From the NCBI GenBank assembly GCA_049890295.1, contig JBMHBP010000018.1, positions 1-64,000 on the forward strand: a stretch of DNA of 64,000 nt, written 5' to 3'. Position numbers and translations under genes: made by a program. The DNA comes from GCA-2862585 sp049890295. GTDB taxonomy: Bacteria > Bacteroidota > Bacteroidia > Flavobacteriales > UBA7312. This document shows, one piece after another, positions 43,424 through 51,956 of the stretch. Numbering within the stretch: the stretch's first letter is position 1; every line of letters starts with the position of its first letter. The notes under the pieces are model-generated. The model was given only the letters and a program-made list of their open reading frames with translations. It was not told the DNA's origin and made no database searches.

Positions 43424-43672
43424 TTACTTGTCAAGATGACGACTTAGGACTTTCTCTAGCTTTCTATCGCTGGTACCTCCCCAGTGTTCTATTACTTCGC
43501 CTTCGTTGTAGAGGTAGAAGTAAGGAAAATACGGGGGTCTAATTTCTTCAGGCATATCTTCTTGCATGATGTGTCTGAATCCTAAAGATCGCTTTTCGGC
43601 TTCTTTTTTAACGATTGGCTCAAAGGTTTTGCAGGGACCACACCCCTCTTTTTTTATCATTACAATTTCCAT
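43424..43672 (-). CDS. Small thioredoxin-like protein
   Basis: 82 residues with a CGPC active site near the N-terminus (EGCGPCKTF) and the thioredoxin-fold cis-Pro region (PPYFPYFYLYNEGE). No signal peptide, so it is cytosolic. It is shorter than a full thioredoxin, lacking the first beta-alpha unit. It probably acts as a disulfide reductase or redox adaptor; the partner is unknown. It is downstream of and on the same strand as the Fur-family gene (59-base gap), so they may share a transcript. Confidence 0.82.
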   Translation of the reverse strand: MEIVMIKKEGCGPCKTFEPIVKKEAEKRSLGFRHIMQEDMPEEIRPPYFPYFYLYNEGEVIEHWGGTSDRKLEKVLSRHLDK

Positions 43673-43731
43673 AATATACCGTATTTAATTTGAAAAAACA
43701 GTTGGTACAAAAATACGAAATAGTAATCTAT

Positions 43732-44112
43732 TTATTGGCAATTTTTACAAAGACCAAAAACGTTTAACTCAGTTTTCTTAATCCTAAAACCATCTAAGTT
43801 AACAGGCATAACAGCAGATTCAATACAGAGCGTGTCTTCACAGTCAGAGCAGTGAAAGTGAAAGTGTTCATGATGGTGCCCTGAATCATTGCAGGCCTCC
43901 TTACATAATGCATATTTTTTGTCGTGAGGCAAAATAATTTCGTGTAGAATACCTTTACTTACAAATAATTTTAATGTTCTGTAGAGTGTTATTCTATCAT
44001 ACTCACCCAGCTTTTGCTCTATTTCCTTACTATTTTGAGCAGCAGATTTTTGATTAAAGGTATCTAGAACACGCTGACGAAATGGAGTTATTCTAACATT
44101 AGCACTTTTCAT
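43732..44112 (-). CDS. Fur-family metal-dependent repressor, probably Zur-like
   Basis: 126 residues. The winged-helix DNA-binding domain (about 1-65) contains the recognition helix DRITLYRTLKLF. The metal-binding half has a His-rich stretch (HHHEHFHFH, 79-87). The structural zinc pairs are Cys88/Cys91 (HCSDC) and Cys122/Cys125 (CKNC). It is short for Fur. It is divergently placed from a ZnuD-like TonB receptor and a His/Cys-rich lipoprotein, and an inverted repeat covers both promoters. That points to zinc (Zur) rather than iron control (inference). Autoregulation is likely. Confidence 0.85.
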   Translation of the reverse strand: MKSANVRITPFRQRVLDTFNQKSAAQNSKEIEQKLGEYDRITLYRTLKLFVSKGILHEIILPHDKKYALCKEACNDSGHHHEHFHFHCSDCEDTLCIESAVMPVNLDGFRIKKTELNVFGLCKNCQ

Positions 44113-44116
44113 AGTA

Positions 44117-44147
44117 TAAAGATAATTAAAATAGACTATATTTGCAA
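44117..44147 (-). promoter_or_regulatory. Promoter of the Fur-family gene
   Basis: On the minus strand, TTG (44147-44145) is followed by a 20-base spacer and TATCTTTA (44124-44117), one mismatch to TAnnTTTG. The TTG lies inside the inverted repeat at 44141-44159. Confidence 0.55.
44137..44144 (+). promoter_or_regulatory. -7 box (TATATTTG) for the TonB receptor
   Basis: Exact TAnnTTTG, 20 bases before the ATG at 44165. Its last four bases overlap the operator, so a bound repressor would block the start site. Confidence 0.6.
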
Positions 44148-44159
44148 CATTGTTGCAAA
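44141..44159. promoter_or_regulatory. Perfect 8-bp inverted repeat, probable Fur-family operator
   Basis: TTTGCAAC-ATT-GTTGCAAA: two perfect 8-base arms around 3 bases. It overlaps the -7 box and start site of the TonB receptor and the -33 TTG of the divergent Fur-family gene. The geometry fits a site that represses both genes. Confidence 0.7.
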
Positions 44160-44164
44160 AAAAT

Positions 44165-46351
44165 ATGGGTAGACTTTTATTATTTTTTCTTTTACCTTCT
44201 TACACTATAGCTCAAACGCTTGGTATTGTTACAAACGAAAACAATCAGCCATTAAGCGGGGTTGAAGTTATAATTATGTCAACAGCAACACAAGTTGAAA
44301 CGGACGATAAGGGAACATTCTCAATTGATAATAGTACCCCAAAGCGGTCGGTACTATACTTCAGTAAAGAGGGTTATAAAAGTCAAACTATACCATTTGT
44401 AGCTAATGATAAATTCGAAATAACACTTTCAGAACTACACGTCAACATAGATGAAGTTGAGGTTTCTTCTATAAACAATAAACTATCATCTAATCAGACA
44501 TTAAATATACAATCTAAAAAAATGACTCAATTAAATGCGAGTTCATTTAACTTGGTTGAAAGCTTATCTAAAATTAGTGGTGTTGAGCAACAAACTACTG
44601 GTAATGGCATTCAAAAGGTAGTGGTTAGAGGGTTGTCTGGAACCCGAGTAGTGACCTTGATGAATGGCACAAGAATAGAAAACCAACAATGGGGTACTGA
44701 TCACGGTATTGGCGTAACTGACCTTGGCATAGGTAAAGTAGAACTAGTTAAAGGTCCAGCCTCAATTATTTTTGGTGCTGACGCTCTAGGGGGAGCACTC
44801 TATTTATCGGACGAAAGCTTTAACAATAACAAACCGTTAGAAACCAAAATAATCACTCAATTTGAGTCAGCTTCAATGCTTATAAACAATCAAATTGGTC
44901 TGAAGTGGTCTAATAAAGCTATAAAAAACAATACACTAATCGAATATGGTTCGGTGGCTGACTATAGACTGCCTGATAAAACCTATTTATTTAATTCCCG
45001 TTATTCACAAATGGCCTTTAAGACAGCCTTAGGTTACAATACTGACAAATGGGTGATGAATTTGCGGTACCAATACAACCAAAATACAATGGGAATTCCT
45101 GCTCATTCTCACGATACAGAGCCAACGTTAGACCAGCTCACCTCCAGTTCTCAAAATAGATATCCTACTCGGCCAACTCAATTTAACGCCCTTCATTTAT
45201 TAAATATTGAGAATAGCATATATTTTTCTAATAGTACACTAAAAGTAATATTAGCTAACTCTAACAATCGACTCGAAGAGTTTGAAGCATGGACTGTACC
45301 AGAAATAGACGTTTATTTAAATTCTTCTCAGCTAAATTTACTATACTCAAAACCTCTTTCTAAGTATCTAAAATGGACAATAGGTTCACAGTCTGGATTA
45401 CAGCTAAACCTAAATCAACCCGCCAGAACACAACTCATTGCTAATACTAAAACTACCGATTTAGGCCTTTATTCCTTGTTAGAATACAGTTCAAAAAGTC
45501 ACCTTTCTTCACAAATTGCTATCAGAATAGATAACCGAAAAATAGACTTACAAGACGGTTCCTTTTCTAAGGATTACAAGGCCATTAGCTTATCGTTAGG
45601 TTTAGCTAAGCAATGGGAAGAACATCATGTGCGAATGAGTTATTCGTCAGCCTTCAGAACACCACATTTTTATGAGCTATTAGCAAACGGTGTACACCAT
45701 GCCACCAGAAGGTATGAAATTGGCGATAAAGATTTAAATATTGAAAAAGGTAATCAAATAGACTTTAGTTATGAGTGGACTGGCCACCATTTAGGTTTTA
45801 TTATCAATCCTTTTTATCATTCCATCAGCGATTTCATTACTCTAAACCCTTTGGATAGTACTATAAAAAATGTACCCGTTTTCCGCTATGAACAACTCGA
45901 TAATGTTGAATTGAAAGGGGTAGAGTTAAACATTCATTTCCACCCCCATTTTGCTCATCAATTACATTTTGATATTGGGTTGAGTTTGTTGGAAGGAAAG
46001 TCAAAAGACGGCAACTTCTTATCCTATATGCCCGCCAATAATACACAATCAACAGTAAGGTATTTATTCAGTAAAAGACACAAAAAAATGCAATTAAAAA
46101 CAGTATTCATGGAACACGCCTTTCACATGGCACAACAGAATACGGCTATAAACGAAAAGCCTAGTGAAGCTTATCACTTAGTAGACGGTGGGTTGACTTT
46201 TTCATTTTATAAAAACCCTTTATTTAATTTAACACTTGGGGTTAAAAATATTTTCAATGAAAGTTATGTTCCCCACCTGTCAAATTTAAAACCCTACATT
46301 ATTCCCAACCAGGGAAGATCATATTTTATTAAACTAATTACTAATCTTTAA
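44165..46351 (+). CDS. TonB-dependent outer-membrane receptor, ZnuD-like
   Basis: 728 residues. The signal peptide ends at TIAQ. A carboxypeptidase-regulatory-like domain (about 20-95) precedes the plug (VVVRGLSGTRVVTLMNGTRIE, then GPASIIFGADALGGALYL) and a 22-strand barrel ending in aromatic residues. Segments such as RTPHFYELLANGVHHATRRYEIGD and loop AHSHDTE are His-rich, as in ZnuD-type zinc receptors. The first in-frame codon, TTG at 44150, lies in the operator, so the ATG at 44165 is used. It is followed after 10 bases by the His/Cys lipoprotein gene. Zinc is the favoured substrate from context; heme or siderophore cannot be excluded. Confidence 0.88.
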   Translation: MGRLLLFFLLPSYTIAQTLGIVTNENNQPLSGVEVIIMSTATQVETDDKGTFSIDNSTPKRSVLYFSKEGYKSQTIPFVANDKFEITLSELHVNIDEVEVSSINNKLSSNQTLNIQSKKMTQLNASSFNLVESLSKISGVEQQTTGNGIQKVVVRGLSGTRVVTLMNGTRIENQQWGTDHGIGVTDLGIGKVELVKGPASIIFGADALGGALYLSDESFNNNKPLETKIITQFESASMLINNQIGLKWSNKAIKNNTLIEYGSVADYRLPDKTYLFNSRYSQMAFKTALGYNTDKWVMNLRYQYNQNTMGIPAHSHDTEPTLDQLTSSSQNRYPTRPTQFNALHLLNIENSIYFSNSTLKVILANSNNRLEEFEAWTVPEIDVYLNSSQLNLLYSKPLSKYLKWTIGSQSGLQLNLNQPARTQLIANTKTTDLGLYSLLEYSSKSHLSSQIAIRIDNRKIDLQDGSFSKDYKAISLSLGLAKQWEEHHVRMSYSSAFRTPHFYELLANGVHHATRRYEIGDKDLNIEKGNQIDFSYEWTGHHLGFIINPFYHSISDFITLNPLDSTIKNVPVFRYEQLDNVELKGVELNIHFHPHFAHQLHFDIGLSLLEGKSKDGNFLSYMPANNTQSTVRYLFSKRHKKMQLKTVFMEHAFHMAQQNTAINEKPSEAYHLVDGGLTFSFYKNPLFNLTLGVKNIFNESYVPHLSNLKPYIIPNQGRSYFIKLITNL

Positions 46352-46361
46352 ATTTATACAA

Positions 46362-46631
46362 ATGAAGAAATTATCATTAATCTTATTTATTGGGGTACTA
46401 TTTGCTTGTTCTGATAGTGACGAATGTCATGACTGCCATATTGCTTGGGAAAATGCTCAAGGTCAAGAGGTTGAAGTAGAATTAGGAGAGTTCTGCGGTG
46501 CCCAGCTTTCAGACTTGGAAAGTAATGGAGACACATTGGCTGAGCCAACCGTTGTTGGAATGGATACTGTACCTGCCGGTTACTACCCTGGTTCGTCTAT
46601 TCATTGCGAAGAGCACGATCACGCTCACTAA
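46362..46631 (+). CDS. Metal-ligand-rich small lipoprotein
   Basis: 89 residues. The lipoprotein signal ends in LFAC (Cys16). The mature part has Cys22-H-D-Cys25-His26, Cys45 and a terminal HCEEHDHAH (His81, Cys82, His85, 87, 89). CHDCH fits the CxxCH pattern of heme c attachment, but with the other Cys/His it fits zinc or copper binding equally well. Co-transcription with the TonB receptor and control by the Fur-family protein favour a role as periplasmic or surface metal carrier (inference). A strong terminator ends the unit. Confidence 0.75.
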   Translation: MKKLSLILFIGVLFACSDSDECHDCHIAWENAQGQEVEVELGEFCGAQLSDLESNGDTLAEPTVVGMDTVPAGYYPGSSIHCEEHDHAH

Positions 46632-46645
46632 AATAAGTAACAATT

Positions 46646-46688
46646 TTAAAAAAGCTTATTCGTTTTGAATAAGCTTTTTTTTTTTTTA
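46646..46688 (+). terminator. Strong intrinsic terminator of the TonB receptor operon
   Basis: A perfect 11-bp stem, AAAGCTTATTC (46651-46661) with GAATAAGCTTT (46667-46677), a 5-base loop and a long U-run. A preceding A-run makes it function in both directions. Confidence 0.9.
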
Positions 46689-46695
46689 AAAACCT

Positions 46696-46703
46696 TATTT
46701 TTG
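46696..46703 (+). promoter_or_regulatory. -7 box (TATTTTTG) 5 bases before a start codon
   Basis: Exact TAnnTTTG just after the terminator and 5 bases before the ATG at 46709, again predicting a leaderless or near-leaderless mRNA. Confidence 0.55.
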
Positions 46704-46708
46704 CACCC

Positions 46709-49189
46709 ATGAAACAAATTCTTTTACTTTTCCTTTTCTCGATTACTACTATAGCTTTTAGCCAACCACCTAATATGGGTGGATTTGGAGGTAAAAATGC
46801 AGCTATGCATACTGGACAAATTAGCGGTAAGCTAGTCGATGCCGACTCGGGACAAGAGTTAGCCTTTGCCAACGTACGACTTTTTAGAAGTAATGATATT
46901 TTAATGGAAGGAACTATTACTGATGAAAAAGGCGGGTTTCAGTTCAATAACCTAGGTTTGGCAAATTATTATTTCCTTGTGAATTACATAGGATATGAGC
47001 AAATGCGCGTTGAAGTATCATTAAATAAAAATAAAACGTTTGTATTTCTCAAAAAGATAAAAGTTGAACCATCGGCAGTAAATCTTAAAGAAATTACTAT
47101 AAATGAGGATCGCCCTGTTTATGAAAGTAAGATGGAAAAAATTGTTTACAACGCAGAAAATGATGTTAACGAAGGGCTCGATGATGCTACAGATGTATTA
47201 CGAAAAACACCTTTACTTTCAGTAGATTTAGAGGGTAACGTTAATTTAAGAGGCTCATCAAATATTAAGTTTTTAGTTAACGGAAAAGAATCTTCCTTTT
47301 TTTCCAATGACGCATCAGACGCACTACAGATGATACCTGCCGAGCAAGTAAAAAGTGTAGAAGTTATAACAAGCCCAACCGCTAAATACGACGGTGAAGG
47401 TGCTGCTGGTATTATTAATATTATCACTCAACAAAAGAAAATATCTGGTTTTAAAAGTACCATCAATGGGTCATTCGGGACACGAGTTAACAAACAATCA
47501 CTAGATCTAAACTATGGAAAAGGTAAGTTTGGTTTCTCAGCTAGAGCTAGAGTACGTTACGGCTGGCCATTGGGTGGAGAGCAAACCTATCACCGATTAA
47601 ATTATAGCGATAACACAACGCTAACTAAAAACGCTAAAACAAAGGGCCAGTGGATTGGTTTTGGAGGAACCTCAGAAATGTTTTATGATATAAACCCATA
47701 TAATAGCGTAATATCTAGTGTCCAATTTAGAGGAAACAGACAAACCAACAAAGAATGGGCCAGAGATAGCCTATACGACTCGATCTTAGATAATGTTTTT
47801 TTAGATGAATTAGCTTATCAAATTGATGATACAACGCGTTATTCTGATTCCAAAAACCTATCATTAGGCTACGAATGGACGACCGATTACATTAAAAAGT
47901 TTGCTAATCATGAGGATAGAGAATTACGAATTGCCTTTCAATTAGGCGGAGATGTTTCCGATCAAGACAATTACGTGTATCAAAATTATATTTCAGCTAG
48001 TCCTACAGACAGTATCATTAATAAAAATGATGGCAGCCCACTATCTTACACCTATCAATTAGACTATACACATCCCTTCAAAGATAAGCATACCCTAGAG
48101 GTTGGCGCTAAGTACATTAATAGAAATTACCTTAATAATTATTCTACCTTTCAAAATGTGTACATACAGCCTTATGAACAATTTGATTACACTCAAAATG
48201 TAGCTTCTCTTTACCTTTCAACCAAATGGCAGCTAACAAAGGATTGGGGAGCGGTAATAGGGCTGAGGGCTGAAAACACCTATATTTCTGGAGTTTGGAA
48301 TTCGCAAGAAAATGGGCAGTGGGCTATGAATAACAAAGGCAGTTTTGAAAATGAATATACCACCTTATTGCCTAGCTTTATTCTAAGTAAGAAAATTGAT
48401 ATGATGAAGTCCATGAAAGCTAGTTATAGCAAACGTATTTTCAGACCAGGAATGCGTTATATTAATCCAAACTCATCTTATACGGACATTTATACCCAGG
48501 AAGAAGGAAATCCATATTTAAGTCCTGAGTTAATTCATCAAGTTGAAGTAGGCTATAATAGTTTTGCCAGAAAATATAAGGGTAGTTATTACCTTTTTGC
48601 CAAGCAGTCTTATGACCTTATTGAGTCAAATGTGAGGTTAAACGGCGATACAGTAATTACATCCTATCGAAATATTGGCGAAAATCTTTCTGTTGGACTA
48701 AACTATTATGGATCAATAAGCCTGGGGGATGCTAACTTAAGAGCAGGGTTTAATTTATATACTTATCAAACTACTTCAGAAGATTTAGGCCGCATACTAA
48801 TAAACTGGAATATGGGCGGAAATTATGATTTGGGGAAAGGCTATAAAGCAGAGACGTTTGGCTTTTTTAGACCACCAAATCAAACGGCTCAAGGATATGT
48901 TCCAGGATTTTCAATGTTCTCCATAGGACTTAAGAAAGACTTCAGTAACAAACGAGGCTCTTTAGGCCTACGATTTATTGAACCATTTAAAAAATACAAA
49001 TCGTTTGAAACTAATTTAGAAGGTGACGACTTCCTTGTTTACAGCAATAGAAACGTAGTTTTTCGCTCCATAGGGATAAGTTTCAAATACACCTTTGGAG
49101 AATTGAGATTTGATGCTATCAAAGACCGAAATAATATCAAAAACGATGATATTAAAGACGGTGGTGGTGATAGCGGAGGTCAATTCTAG
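46709..49189 (+). CDS. Outer-membrane beta-barrel receptor (TonB-receptor-like, OMP_b-brl family)
   Basis: 826 residues. The signal peptide ends at AFSQ. A carboxypeptidase-regulatory-like domain (GKLVDADSGQELAFANVRLF, about 31-115) is followed by a plug-like region (DVLRKTPLLSVDLEGNVNLR, EVITSPTAKYDGEGAAGIIN) and a large beta-barrel of the type found in outer-membrane protein family 3. No SusD partner is adjacent. Relatives are exporters/importers or receptors of unknown ligand. The Met/Gly-rich start of the mature protein (PPNMGGFGGKNAAMH) is common to the family. The 3' end overlaps the CBS gene by 4 bases. Confidence 0.88.
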   Translation: MKQILLLFLFSITTIAFSQPPNMGGFGGKNAAMHTGQISGKLVDADSGQELAFANVRLFRSNDILMEGTITDEKGGFQFNNLGLANYYFLVNYIGYEQMRVEVSLNKNKTFVFLKKIKVEPSAVNLKEITINEDRPVYESKMEKIVYNAENDVNEGLDDATDVLRKTPLLSVDLEGNVNLRGSSNIKFLVNGKESSFFSNDASDALQMIPAEQVKSVEVITSPTAKYDGEGAAGIINIITQQKKISGFKSTINGSFGTRVNKQSLDLNYGKGKFGFSARARVRYGWPLGGEQTYHRLNYSDNTTLTKNAKTKGQWIGFGGTSEMFYDINPYNSVISSVQFRGNRQTNKEWARDSLYDSILDNVFLDELAYQIDDTTRYSDSKNLSLGYEWTTDYIKKFANHEDRELRIAFQLGGDVSDQDNYVYQNYISASPTDSIINKNDGSPLSYTYQLDYTHPFKDKHTLEVGAKYINRNYLNNYSTFQNVYIQPYEQFDYTQNVASLYLSTKWQLTKDWGAVIGLRAENTYISGVWNSQENGQWAMNNKGSFENEYTTLLPSFILSKKIDMMKSMKASYSKRIFRPGMRYINPNSSYTDIYTQEEGNPYLSPELIHQVEVGYNSFARKYKGSYYLFAKQSYDLIESNVRLNGDTVITSYRNIGENLSVGLNYYGSISLGDANLRAGFNLYTYQTTSEDLGRILINWNMGGNYDLGKGYKAETFGFFRPPNQTAQGYVPGFSMFSIGLKKDFSNKRGSLGLRFIEPFKKYKSFETNLEGDDFLVYSNRNVVFRSIGISFKYTFGELRFDAIKDRNNIKNDDIKDGGGDSGGQF

Positions 49190-49599
49190 TATAAATCCAT
49201 TAAATACCTGATAAGGTCAGTAGTAGTAACTATTCCTACCAGCTCTTCCCCATCTAACACAGGTAAAGAATGAAATTCGCTAGTAGCCAAGATGTCAGCC
49301 ACATCGTAGATAGTATTATCTTTTTGAATGACTATAAGGTTTTTTGTCATGACCTGCTCAATGCTTAACTCATCATAAATGACAGTGGTTAGTTCATCCC
49401 CATCGACAGTATTTACAAAAGAAATTTTTTGCAAATCAATCTTACTCAACATACCTATCACTGTTTTTCCGCTAACTACTGGAATATGCCGAATGTTATT
49501 TTCTGTTAAAATTTTATCAACTTCACTAAGTGTTTGAGTCGTATTTACCGTTACAATATCAGTCGTCATAATTTTAGATACAGGAGTTCGTTTTTTCAT
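49186..49599 (-). CDS. CBS-domain pair protein
   Basis: 137 residues made of two CBS domains (about 8-65 and 80-137) and little else. Each has the typical V-x-x-x-x-x-L-x-x-x-x-x-x-x-x-I-x-H-x-P-V-V pattern (DKILTENNIRHIPVV and DILATSEFHSLPVL). CBS pairs bind adenosine nucleotides and regulate partner proteins. The target here is unknown. It is convergent with the barrel gene and oriented like the aldehyde dehydrogenase operon upstream, with a 70-base gap. Confidence 0.9.
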   Translation of the reverse strand: MKKRTPVSKIMTTDIVTVNTTQTLSEVDKILTENNIRHIPVVSGKTVIGMLSKIDLQKISFVNTVDGDELTTVIYDELSIEQVMTKNLIVIQKDNTIYDVADILATSEFHSLPVLDGEELVGIVTTTDLIRYLMDLY

Positions 49600-49669
49600 G
49601 TGTTTGGTCTTACATTTAGTTAATAAGTGGCAAGGTAGACATATTCATTTCCATGACTTATGATTTCAA

Positions 49670-51109
49670 TCACATCTTTAAACAAACATTTTTAGGTTCG
49701 GTAAAAAATTCTAATGATTTAAAACCACCTTCTCTACCAAGGCCTGAGTTTTTCATTCCACCGAAGGGAATTCTTAGGTCTCTCATCATCCATGTATTTA
49801 GCCAAACTAAGCCAGAATCGATAGCCGCTGCCATTCGATGCCCTCTGCTAATATCAGATGTAAAAATACTTGCTGCTAAACCATAAGGCGTGCTATTTGC
49901 CATTTCAATAACTTCCTGCTCAGATGAAAAGGGCATAATGCTAACTACAGGGCCAAAAATTTCATCTTGATTAGTTTGACAGTTATGACTTAAACCTTCA
50001 ATAACCGTTGGTGCTATATAATAGCCATTTTTCAAATCATCTTCTAGTACAATACGATTTCCACCACATAATATTTGTCCTCCTTCTTTTTTAGCTAATT
50101 CAATTTTTTCCAAAATCTTTTCCATATGTTCTTTTGAAACTATGGCTCCTAAATCGTATTCCTCTTTCGGATTACCTACGGTCAACGCTTTAGCCTTTTC
50201 TACAAATTTTTGCTTGAAAGTATCGTAGATAGAAGCCTCTACAAATAGTCTAGAGCCGCACAAGCATATTTGACCTTGGTTTCTAAATGCTGCTTTAATA
50301 GCCATATCCAAAGCGTCATCCAAATTAGCATCAGAAAATACGATAGTCGGGTTTTTTCCACCCAGTTCTAAGGACAATTTTTTAAACATTGGGGCTACAA
50401 CCTGTGCAATTTTTGCACCAGTAACAGTTCCGCCAGTAAATGAAATCACCGGTGTGTCGGGGTGGCTACTTATAGCTGCACCTACCTTATGCCCATAGCC
50501 ATGAACAATATTTAAAACACCTTTAGGAAAGTTAATTTCTTGACAGACTTCACCTAAAAGATAAGCCGTATAGGGTGTTATTTCAGAAGGCTTGGCCACT
50601 ACTGTATTTCCAGCAGCTAATGCAGGAGCAATTTTCCAAGTTAGAAGGTACAATGGTAAATTCCAAGGGGAGATACAACCAACAACCCCTATTGGCTGCC
50701 TCAAAGTGTAATTGATGGCTTTACCATCCATTTCATGCAATTGTGAAGAAAAATGTAAAGAGGCTGTAGCAAAAAACCTAAAATTCTCTGACGCCCTGGG
50801 AATATCTACTTGTTTGGCCAGCCATTCAGGCTTTCCATTATCCTTACTTTCAGCAATCACAAATTCATCAAAACGAGCTGCTATACCGTCGGCCAGTCGC
50901 ATGAGGTGATCGTGACGTTCTTGTTTACTTAGTTTACTCCATATCGGAAACGCCTGTTTTGCTGCTCGTACAGCTTTTTCAACATCTGACTCATCGCTAT
51001 CAGGAATTTGTGAAAATACTAGACCGTTGATAGGGCTTTCATTATTAATGTATTGCTTTGAAATCGGCTCAACTTGTTGGCCATCAATATAATTAAATAC
51101 TGTTTTCAT
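49670..51109 (-). CDS. Probable 2-aminomuconic 6-semialdehyde dehydrogenase
   Basis: 479-residue ALDH-superfamily enzyme. It has SPWNLPLYLLTWKIAPALAA, the catalytic Glu in LELGGKNP and the catalytic Cys in NQGQICLCGSRLFVE. The ICLC pattern around the Cys and overall similarity to ALDH8A1-type enzymes, together with flanking genes for 3-hydroxyanthranilate dioxygenase and ACMS decarboxylase, indicate NAD-dependent oxidation of 2-aminomuconate semialdehyde to 2-aminomuconate. It follows the SDR gene by 8 bases on the same strand. Substrate is inferred from context; the ALDH call itself is certain. Confidence 0.82.
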   Translation of the reverse strand: MKTVFNYIDGQQVEPISKQYINNESPINGLVFSQIPDSDESDVEKAVRAAKQAFPIWSKLSKQERHDHLMRLADGIAARFDEFVIAESKDNGKPEWLAKQVDIPRASENFRFFATASLHFSSQLHEMDGKAINYTLRQPIGVVGCISPWNLPLYLLTWKIAPALAAGNTVVAKPSEITPYTAYLLGEVCQEINFPKGVLNIVHGYGHKVGAAISSHPDTPVISFTGGTVTGAKIAQVVAPMFKKLSLELGGKNPTIVFSDANLDDALDMAIKAAFRNQGQICLCGSRLFVEASIYDTFKQKFVEKAKALTVGNPKEEYDLGAIVSKEHMEKILEKIELAKKEGGQILCGGNRIVLEDDLKNGYYIAPTVIEGLSHNCQTNQDEIFGPVVSIMPFSSEQEVIEMANSTPYGLAASIFTSDISRGHRMAAAIDSGLVWLNTWMMRDLRIPFGGMKNSGLGREGGFKSLEFFTEPKNVCLKM

Positions 51110-51117
51110 AATTAAAT

Positions 51118-51900
51118 TTATAAAGTCCCTGTCCTACCTCCATCGACAGGAAGATTAATACCATTGATATAGCTGGCAGCCGGTGAACATAAAAAAGCAA
51201 TAGCATTAGCTACTTCTTCAGCCTCACCGAAACGCTGGGCAGGAACCGTTGAAAGCATAAGTTGTGCAACGGCATCTTCTGTTTTATGTTGAGCCTTAGC
51301 CTTTTTACTGATAAGTGTTTTTAGTCTATTGGTATTTGTAAAGCCTGGCAAGACATTATTCACAGTAATGCCGTGTTCGCCTAGCTCATTTGCCATTGTT
51401 TTGGCCCAACTTGCTACAGCACCACGAATAGTATTTGAAACACCCAAACCGTTTATAGGTACTTTTACTGACGTTGAAATAATATTGATAATTCTTCCAT
51501 AACAGCTCGTTTGCATAGTTTTCAGTACCGCTTGTGTTAGTAATTGATTACATAGCAGATGCATAGAAAATGCTTTTTCAAATTCGATAAGTTGAGCGTT
51601 TTTGATTGGCCCGCCGGCTGGTCCACCCGTATTGTTTATCAAAATATGAATAGGTAATCTCTCTATAGTATTAGCTACTTTTTTTACACTTTCGATAGCT
51701 GAAAAATCAGCACATAAATACTGGTGTTTTTGGCCATTAGCAGTATTCAGTGTTGGTAAGATAGCCTGTAGTTTATTTTCATCGCGAGCCAGTAACCAAA
51801 TAGTAGCTCCCAAATCCGCTAAGGCATGCGCAGTTGCTAAGCCTATACCCTGAGTACTTCCACAAACCAGAGCGTTTTTATTAGATAAGTCTAAATTCAT
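51118..51900 (-). CDS. Atypical short-chain dehydrogenase/reductase lacking the YxxxK motif
   Basis: 260 residues of the SDR fold. The NAD(P)-binding loop is CGSTQGIGLA (13-22) and NNTGG is at 89-93. The active-site Ser (IISTS, 140-144) is present. The canonical Tyr-x3-Lys is replaced by Ser155-N-T-I-Arg159, which matches a known divergent beta-ketoacyl-reductase-like subgroup without the catalytic tetrad. It is the first gene of the operon with the aldehyde dehydrogenase, so it probably serves the 2-aminomuconate pathway, catalytically by another route or structurally (inference). The ATG at 51900 is chosen because a TATTTTTG box lies directly upstream; the in-frame TTG at 51918 is excluded. 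Confidence 0.82.
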   Translation of the reverse strand: MNLDLSNKNALVCGSTQGIGLATAHALADLGATIWLLARDENKLQAILPTLNTANGQKHQYLCADFSAIESVKKVANTIERLPIHILINNTGGPAGGPIKNAQLIEFEKAFSMHLLCNQLLTQAVLKTMQTSCYGRIINIISTSVKVPINGLGVSNTIRGAVASWAKTMANELGEHGITVNNVLPGFTNTNRLKTLISKKAKAQHKTEDAVAQLMLSTVPAQRFGEAEEVANAIAFLCSPAASYINGINLPVDGGRTGTL

Positions 51901-51905
51901 GAAGT

Positions 51906-51913
51906 CAAAAATA
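51906..51913 (-). promoter_or_regulatory. -7 box (TATTTTTG) for the SDR-aldehyde dehydrogenase operon
   Basis: Exact TAnnTTTG on the minus strand, 5 bases before the ATG at 51900. It sits in the 56-base gap between the two divergent halves of the kynurenine cluster. Confidence 0.55.
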
Positions 51914-51956
51914 GCCAAATTTGTGTAAATTGCTGATCAAATCAAAGATCGAACTT

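Noticed and set aside
46362..46631. Assignment of the small lipoprotein as a cytochrome c from its CxxCH
   Set aside because: Only one motif with no clear distal ligand, in a context of metal uptake; kept as a metal-ligand-rich lipoprotein.
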